From Piscinibacter defluvii (GTDB lineage: Bacteria > Pseudomonadota > Gammaproteobacteria > Burkholderiales > Burkholderiaceae_C): a stretch of 64,000 bases of DNA. Numbering within the stretch: position 1 is the stretch's first letter; each line of letters starts with the position of its first letter. Location: assembly GCF_004011805.1 (NCBI RefSeq), contig NZ_RCHJ01000003.1, forward strand, positions 186,001 to 250,000. Reading direction: 5' to 3'. Below the pieces are notes generated by a model. That model was not told the DNA's origin, searched no databases, and worked only from the letters and a program-made list of their open reading frames with translations. Made by a program: the position numbers and the translations under genes. Positions 59,757-64,000 of this stretch are shown piece after piece.

Positions 59757-60947
59757 ATGCCGGTGTGGCGCGCCCTCGCTTCCCGCCTGTCGATCGTCCC
59801 GCTCGTTGCGCTGCCGGTGCTGGCCGGTTGCGGCAAGAGCGCCGCCCCGGCGGCGCCGGCCGCGCCGGCGCCCGCCGAGGTGGGCGTGGTGGTGGCCCGC
59901 GCCGGCGAGGTCGGCGTGCTGACCGAACTGCCCGGCCGCACCGAGGCCTCGCGCGTGGCCCAGGTGCGTGCCCGCGTGGCCGGCATCCTGCAGAAGCAGC
60001 TGTTCCGCGAGGGCAGCGACGTGAAGCCGGGCCAGCCGCTGTTCCGCATCGACGATGCGCCCTACCGCGCCGCGCTGGCCAGCGCGCAGGCGGCGCTGGC
60101 GCGGGCCGAGGCCAACCTGCTGCAGACCCGCGCGCAGGCCGAGCGCTACAAGCCGCTGGCCGAGGCGAAGGCGGTGAGCGAGCAGGACTACATCGCCGCG
60201 CAGGCGGCCTTCAAGCAGTCCGAGGCGGACGTGGCCGCCGGCAAGGCGGCGCTGCAGACCGCGCAGATCAACCTCGGTTATGCCGCAGTGAACGCGCCGA
60301 TCGGCGGGCGCATCGGCCGCGCGCTCGTCACCGAAGGTGCGCTGGTCGGGCAGGGCGAGGCCACGCAGCTCGCGGTGATCCAGCAGATCGATCCGCTGTA
60401 CGTCAACTTCACCCAGTCGGCCGCCGAGGTGCTGCGCCTGCGCGCGGCGATCGCGGCCGGCCGCTTCAAGCGCGCGGGCGATACCGGCGCGGCTCCGGTG
60501 CGGGTGCTGCTGGAAGACGGCAGCACCTACCCGCTGCCGGGCAAGCTGTTGTTCTCGGACCTGACGGTCGACGCCGGCACCGGACAGATCACGCTGCGTG
60601 CCGAGCTGCCCAACCCCAAGGGCGCCTTGCTGCCGGGCCTGTACGTGCGCGTGCAGCTCGAACAGGCGCAGGCGAGCAACGCCATCGTGCTGCCGCAGCA
60701 GGCGGTGCAGCGCAGCAGCGACGGCGACCGGGTGTTCGTCGTCGCACCCGACGGCAAGGTCGCGCCGCGCCCGGTCAAGGTCAGCCTCGGGCAGGAGCGG
60801 CAATGGGTCGTGCTCGAGGGCCTGCAGGGCGGCGAGCAGGTGGTGGTGGACGGCTTCCAGAAGATCCGCCCGAACGCCACCGTGAAGCCGGTGCCCTGGG
60901 GCGCCGCCGCGTCGGCCGCGCCCGCGGCCTCGGCGGCCTCGCGCTGA
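59757..60947 (+). CDS. RND efflux periplasmic adaptor (AcrA/MexA type)
   Basis: 396-residue membrane-fusion lipoprotein of a tripartite pump. The signal peptide ends in lipobox VLAGC with Cys25. The beta-barrel and lipoyl halves (ELPGRTEASRVAQVRARVAGIL, FRIDDAPYRAAL, NLGYAAVNAPIGGRIG) frame a coiled-coil hairpin. The length is standard. An AAGGAG element precedes the ATG at 59757, and the pump gene follows after 12 bases. It is divergent from the TetR repressor gene with the palindromic operator between. The tail is Ala-rich and Pro-containing. Confidence 0.95.
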   Translation: MPVWRALASRLSIVPLVALPVLAGCGKSAAPAAPAAPAPAEVGVVVARAGEVGVLTELPGRTEASRVAQVRARVAGILQKQLFREGSDVKPGQPLFRIDDAPYRAALASAQAALARAEANLLQTRAQAERYKPLAEAKAVSEQDYIAAQAAFKQSEADVAAGKAALQTAQINLGYAAVNAPIGGRIGRALVTEGALVGQGEATQLAVIQQIDPLYVNFTQSAAEVLRLRAAIAAGRFKRAGDTGAAPVRVLLEDGSTYPLPGKLLFSDLTVDAGTGQITLRAELPNPKGALLPGLYVRVQLEQAQASNAIVLPQQAVQRSSDGDRVFVVAPDGKVAPRPVKVSLGQERQWVVLEGLQGGEQVVVDGFQKIRPNATVKPVPWGAAASAAPAASAASR

Positions 60948-60959
60948 GGAGCCGGCCGC

Positions 60960-63900
60960 ATGGCGCAGTTCTTCATCGACCGGCCGATCTTCGCCTGGGT
61001 CATCGCGCTGTTCATCATGGTGGTGGGCAGCGTGGCGATCACGCAGCTGCCGGTGGCGCAGTACCCGCCGGTGGCGCCGCCGTCGATCGTCGTCAACGTG
61101 GCCTACCCGGGCGCCTCGGCGCGCACGCTGGAGGAGAGCGTCATCGCGGTGATCGAGCGCGAGATGAACGGCTCGCCCGGCCTGGCCTACTTCGAATCGG
61201 TGGCCCAGGCCGACGGCACCGGCAGCATCACGCTCAGCTTCGAGCCCGGCACCAACCCCGACCTGGCGCAGGTGGACGTGCAGAACCGCCTGTCGCGCGC
61301 CACGCCGCGCCTGCCCCAGGCGGTGACGCAGCAGGGCGTGCGGGTCGACAAGGCGAACCCGAACTTCCTGCTCTTCGTCATCCTCTCCAGCGACAAGGGC
61401 GTGCTCGACCCGGTGGCGCTGGGCGACTACGCCGCGCGCAACGTGCTGCCGGAGATGCAGCGCGTGCCGGGTGTCGGCCAGGCGCAGCTGTTCGGCACCG
61501 AGCGCGCGATGCGCATCTGGATCGACCCGGCCAAGCTGGTGGGCTACAAGCTCTCCACCGCCGACGTCAATGCGGCGATCGCGGCGCAGAACGCGCAGGT
61601 GTCCTCGGGCACCATCGGCGACCTGCCGAACACGCGCGACCAGGGCATCTTCGCGACCGTGGTCGTCAAGGGCCAGCGCGAGACGGCGCAGCAGTTCGGC
61701 GAGATCGTGCTGCGCGCCAATGCCGACGGCTCGAGCGTGCGGCTGCGCGACGTGGCCCGCATCGAGCTCGGCGCGCAGAGCTACAGCATCCGCACCCGGC
61801 TGAACGGCGAACCCTCCACCGGCATCGGCATCCAGCTCTCGCCCACCGCCAACGCGCTGGCCACCGCCAAGGCGGTGAAGGCCCGGCTCGAGGAGCTGCG
61901 GCCCTACTTCCCGGCCGGCGTGAAGGCGACCATCCCCTACGACAGCTCCACCTTCATCGGCATCTCGATCCGTCAGGTGGTCGAGACGCTGGTGGAGGCG
62001 GTGGTGCTGGTGTTCCTGGTGATGTATCTCTTCCTGCAGAACATCCGCTACACCATCATCCCGACGCTGGTGGTGCCGATCGCGCTGCTGGGCAGCTTCG
62101 CCGCGCTGCTGGCGATGGGCTTCTCGATCAACGTGCTGACGATGTTCGGCATGGTCCTCGTGATCGGCATCGTGGTCGACGACGCGATCGTGGTGGTCGA
62201 GAACGTCGAGCGCATCATGAGCACCGAGGGCCTGCCGCCGCTGCAGGCCACGCGCAAGGCGATGGGCCAGATCTCCGGCGCGATCGTCGGCGTCACCGTG
62301 GTGCTGGTGTCGGTGTTCGTGCCGCTGGCCTTCTTCAGCGGCGCGGTGGGCAACATCTACCGCCAGTTCGCCGCGGTGATGGTGACCTCGGTGGCCTTCT
62401 CGGCCTTCCTCGCGCTCTCGTTCACGCCGGCGCTGTGCGCCACGCTGCTCAAGCCCGTGGAGGCCGGCCACCACCACGCCAAGGGCGGCTTCTTCGGCTG
62501 GTTCAACCGCGGCTTCAGCCGCACGGCCAAGGGCTACGAGGCCCTGGTGGCGCGCATCCTGAAGCGCGCGGCGCGCTGGATGCTGCTGTACGCCGCCATC
62601 GTCGCCGCGGCGGTGCTGATGTTCAACCGGCTGCCGACCTCGTTCATCCCGAACGAGGACCAGGGCAACATCCTGGTCAACGTGCAGCTGCCGCCGGGCG
62701 CCACGCAGAACCGCACGCTGGCGGTGATGCAGCAGGTCGAGCAGTACATGCTGGCGCAGCCCGAGGTCTCGAACATGGTTTCGGTGATGGGCTTCAGCTT
62801 CTCGGGCAGCGGCCAGAACGCCGGCCTGGCCTTCGTGACGCTGAAGGACTGGAAGGAGCGCGAGGGCTTCGACAGCTCGGCGCAGGGCCTGGTGGCGCGT
62901 GCCTTCGGCGCGCTCGGGAAGATCCGCGACGCGATCATCTTCCCGGTCAGCCCGCCGGCGATCCGCGACCTGGGGCGTGCCAACGGCTTCGCGATGCGCC
63001 TGCAGGACCGCGGCGGCAACGGCCACGCCGCGCTGCTGGCGGCGCGCAACCAGCTGCTCGCGGCGGCATCGCAGAGCCCGCTGCTGGTGGCGGTGCGTCC
63101 CGACGGCCTGGAGGACGCCTCGCAGCTGCAGCTCGACATCGACCGCGACAAGGCCGCCGCGCTGGGCGTCGGCTTCGCGGCGATCAACTCGGCGCTGTCC
63201 ACCGCGCTCGGATCGAGCTACGTGAACGACTTCCCGAATGCGGGCCGGCTGCAGCGCGTGGTGGTGCAGGCCGACGCGCCGGCGCGCATGCAGCCGGAGG
63301 ACCTGCTGCGCGTCAACGCACTCAACGCGGCCGGCAACCCGGTGCCGCTGGCGGCCTTCGCCACCACGCGCTGGATCACCGGGCCGATCCAGACCGTGCG
63401 CTACAACGGCTACCCGACCATGCGCATCGCCGGCGAACCGGCGCGCGGCGTCAGCAGCGGCGCGGCCATCGCCGAGATGGAACGGCTCGCCGCCACGCTG
63501 CCGCCGGGCTTCGCCTACGAGTGGACCGGCCTGTCGCGCGAGGAGAAGCTGTCCGGCGCGACCGCGCTGATCCTGTTCGGCTTCTCGCTGCTGTCGGTGT
63601 TCCTATGCCTGGCGGCGCTGTACGAGAGCTGGTCGATCCCGTTCGCGGTGATCCTGGTGGTGCCGCTGGGCGTGCTGGGTGTCATCCTCGGTGCGAACGT
63701 GCGCGGGCTCGAGAACGACGTGTTCTTCAAGGTCGGCCTGATCACCATCATCGGCCTGTCGGCCAAGAACGCGGTGCTGATCATCGAGTTCGCCAAGGAC
63801 CTGGCGGCCCAGGGCAAGAGCCTGGTCGACGCGGTGCTCGAGGCGGCGCACCTGCGCTTCCGGCCCATCCTCATGACCTCGATGGCCTTCATGCTCGGCG

Positions 63901-64000
63901 TGCTGCCGCTGGTGCTGGCCAGCGGCGCCGGCTCGGCCAGCCAGCACAGCATCGGCACCGGCGTGCTGGGCGGCATGATCAGCGCGACCATGCTCGCGGT
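60960..64000 (+). CDS. RND efflux inner-membrane pump (AcrB/MexB type), 3-prime end cut
   Basis: HAE-1 type RND transporter, with 1013 codons present and the end beyond the window. It starts MAQFFIDRPIFAWVIALFIM, the standard first helix, and has the charged residues of TM4 in VLVIGIVVDDAIVVVENVER (the Asp pair that carries protons). The second half has the matching helix 10 block with Lys (GLSAKNAVLIIEFAKDL). The large periplasmic loops follow each first helix. The family has about 1050 residues, so roughly 40 remain outside. The gene is the second of the repressor-controlled operon. An outer-membrane TolC-type gene may lie just outside. Confidence 0.96.
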   Translation, partial: MAQFFIDRPIFAWVIALFIMVVGSVAITQLPVAQYPPVAPPSIVVNVAYPGASARTLEESVIAVIEREMNGSPGLAYFESVAQADGTGSITLSFEPGTNPDLAQVDVQNRLSRATPRLPQAVTQQGVRVDKANPNFLLFVILSSDKGVLDPVALGDYAARNVLPEMQRVPGVGQAQLFGTERAMRIWIDPAKLVGYKLSTADVNAAIAAQNAQVSSGTIGDLPNTRDQGIFATVVVKGQRETAQQFGEIVLRANADGSSVRLRDVARIELGAQSYSIRTRLNGEPSTGIGIQLSPTANALATAKAVKARLEELRPYFPAGVKATIPYDSSTFIGISIRQVVETLVEAVVLVFLVMYLFLQNIRYTIIPTLVVPIALLGSFAALLAMGFSINVLTMFGMVLVIGIVVDDAIVVVENVERIMSTEGLPPLQATRKAMGQISGAIVGVTVVLVSVFVPLAFFSGAVGNIYRQFAAVMVTSVAFSAFLALSFTPALCATLLKPVEAGHHHAKGGFFGWFNRGFSRTAKGYEALVARILKRAARWMLLYAAIVAAAVLMFNRLPTSFIPNEDQGNILVNVQLPPGATQNRTLAVMQQVEQYMLAQPEVSNMVSVMGFSFSGSGQNAGLAFVTLKDWKEREGFDSSAQGLVARAFGALGKIRDAIIFPVSPPAIRDLGRANGFAMRLQDRGGNGHAALLAARNQLLAAASQSPLLVAVRPDGLEDASQLQLDIDRDKAAALGVGFAAINSALSTALGSSYVNDFPNAGRLQRVVVQADAPARMQPEDLLRVNALNAAGNPVPLAAFATTRWITGPIQTVRYNGYPTMRIAGEPARGVSSGAAIAEMERLAATLPPGFAYEWTGLSREEKLSGATALILFGFSLLSVFLCLAALYESWSIPFAVILVVPLGVLGVILGANVRGLENDVFFKVGLITIIGLSAKNAVLIIEFAKDLAAQGKSLVDAVLEAAHLRFRPILMTSMAFMLGVLPLVLASGAGSASQHSIGTGVLGGMISATMLA

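Noticed and set aside
59655-63026. Antisense open frame of about 1120 codons opposite the RND pump genes
   Set aside because: Same composition effect as above; the sense frames encode the full adaptor and pump with intact motifs.

Overview
The window is one contiguous chromosomal stretch of a GC-rich Gram-negative bacterium, almost certainly a betaproteobacterium of the order Burkholderiales (Leptothrix/Rubrivivax-like). The signs are strong G/C preference at third codon positions with long antisense shadow frames, a Porin_4-type outer-membrane porin, the pyrG-kdsA-eno-ftsB gene order, and many closely spaced or ATGA-overlapping genes. The assignment rests on recognised proteins, not on a database search. 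I see no rRNA, tRNA, CRISPR array or intact insertion sequence, and both window edges cut a gene.

Layout. 1-8285: a truncated lipoprotein gene, parC, a leftward group (Rid-family protein, dsbB, TPR-methyltransferase) and comEC. 8349-18571: a rightward block of six genes of the circularly permuted ATP-grasp / alpha-E / transglutaminase families, present as a split set (ATP-grasp, alpha-E, transglutaminase) followed by a second set (DUF2126 transglutaminase, ATP-grasp/alpha-E fusion, transglutaminase). 18691-26206: a small protein, a degenerate Nudix-like protein, and a leftward operon of MoxR ATPase, DUF58 protein, TgpA-like membrane transglutaminase, mltB and ybaL. 26244-31894: HDAC-like deacetylase, MscS-type channel, small proteins, hemerythrin-like protein, MarC-type protein and a porin with a clear terminator.

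32030-41977: an amino-acid ABC transporter pair lacking an ATPase gene, an M81 peptidase overlapping a DUF455 ferritin-like gene, an Orn/Lys/Arg decarboxylase, gamma-carbonic anhydrase, hslO, a zinc-ribbon/polyproline membrane protein, and a pnuC/NadR-type kinase pair for nicotinamide riboside salvage. 41987-50943: ftsB, eno, kdsA, pyrG, a dctA remnant, an alpha/beta hydrolase, an Anbu-type proteasome-like peptidase and mutS. 51047-59030: a decayed secreted-protein gene, two LysR regulators, DUF523, DoxX and GST genes, and a complete GntR-regulated polar amino-acid ABC transporter. 59031-64000: a TetR repressor, a perfect palindromic operator and an RND efflux pump that runs off the right edge.

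The most interesting theme is the Anbu-linked system. Anbu peptidase (47474-48298) is known from comparative genomics to associate with exactly the ATP-grasp, alpha-E and transglutaminase families found duplicated about 30 kb away. Here it is instead coupled to mutS by an ATGA overlap. A related intergenic GC-rich repeat lies directly after the stop codon of Anbu and after that of the ATP-grasp/alpha-E fusion. The substrate of such systems is not established, so a peptide synthesis, tagging and trimming role is inference.
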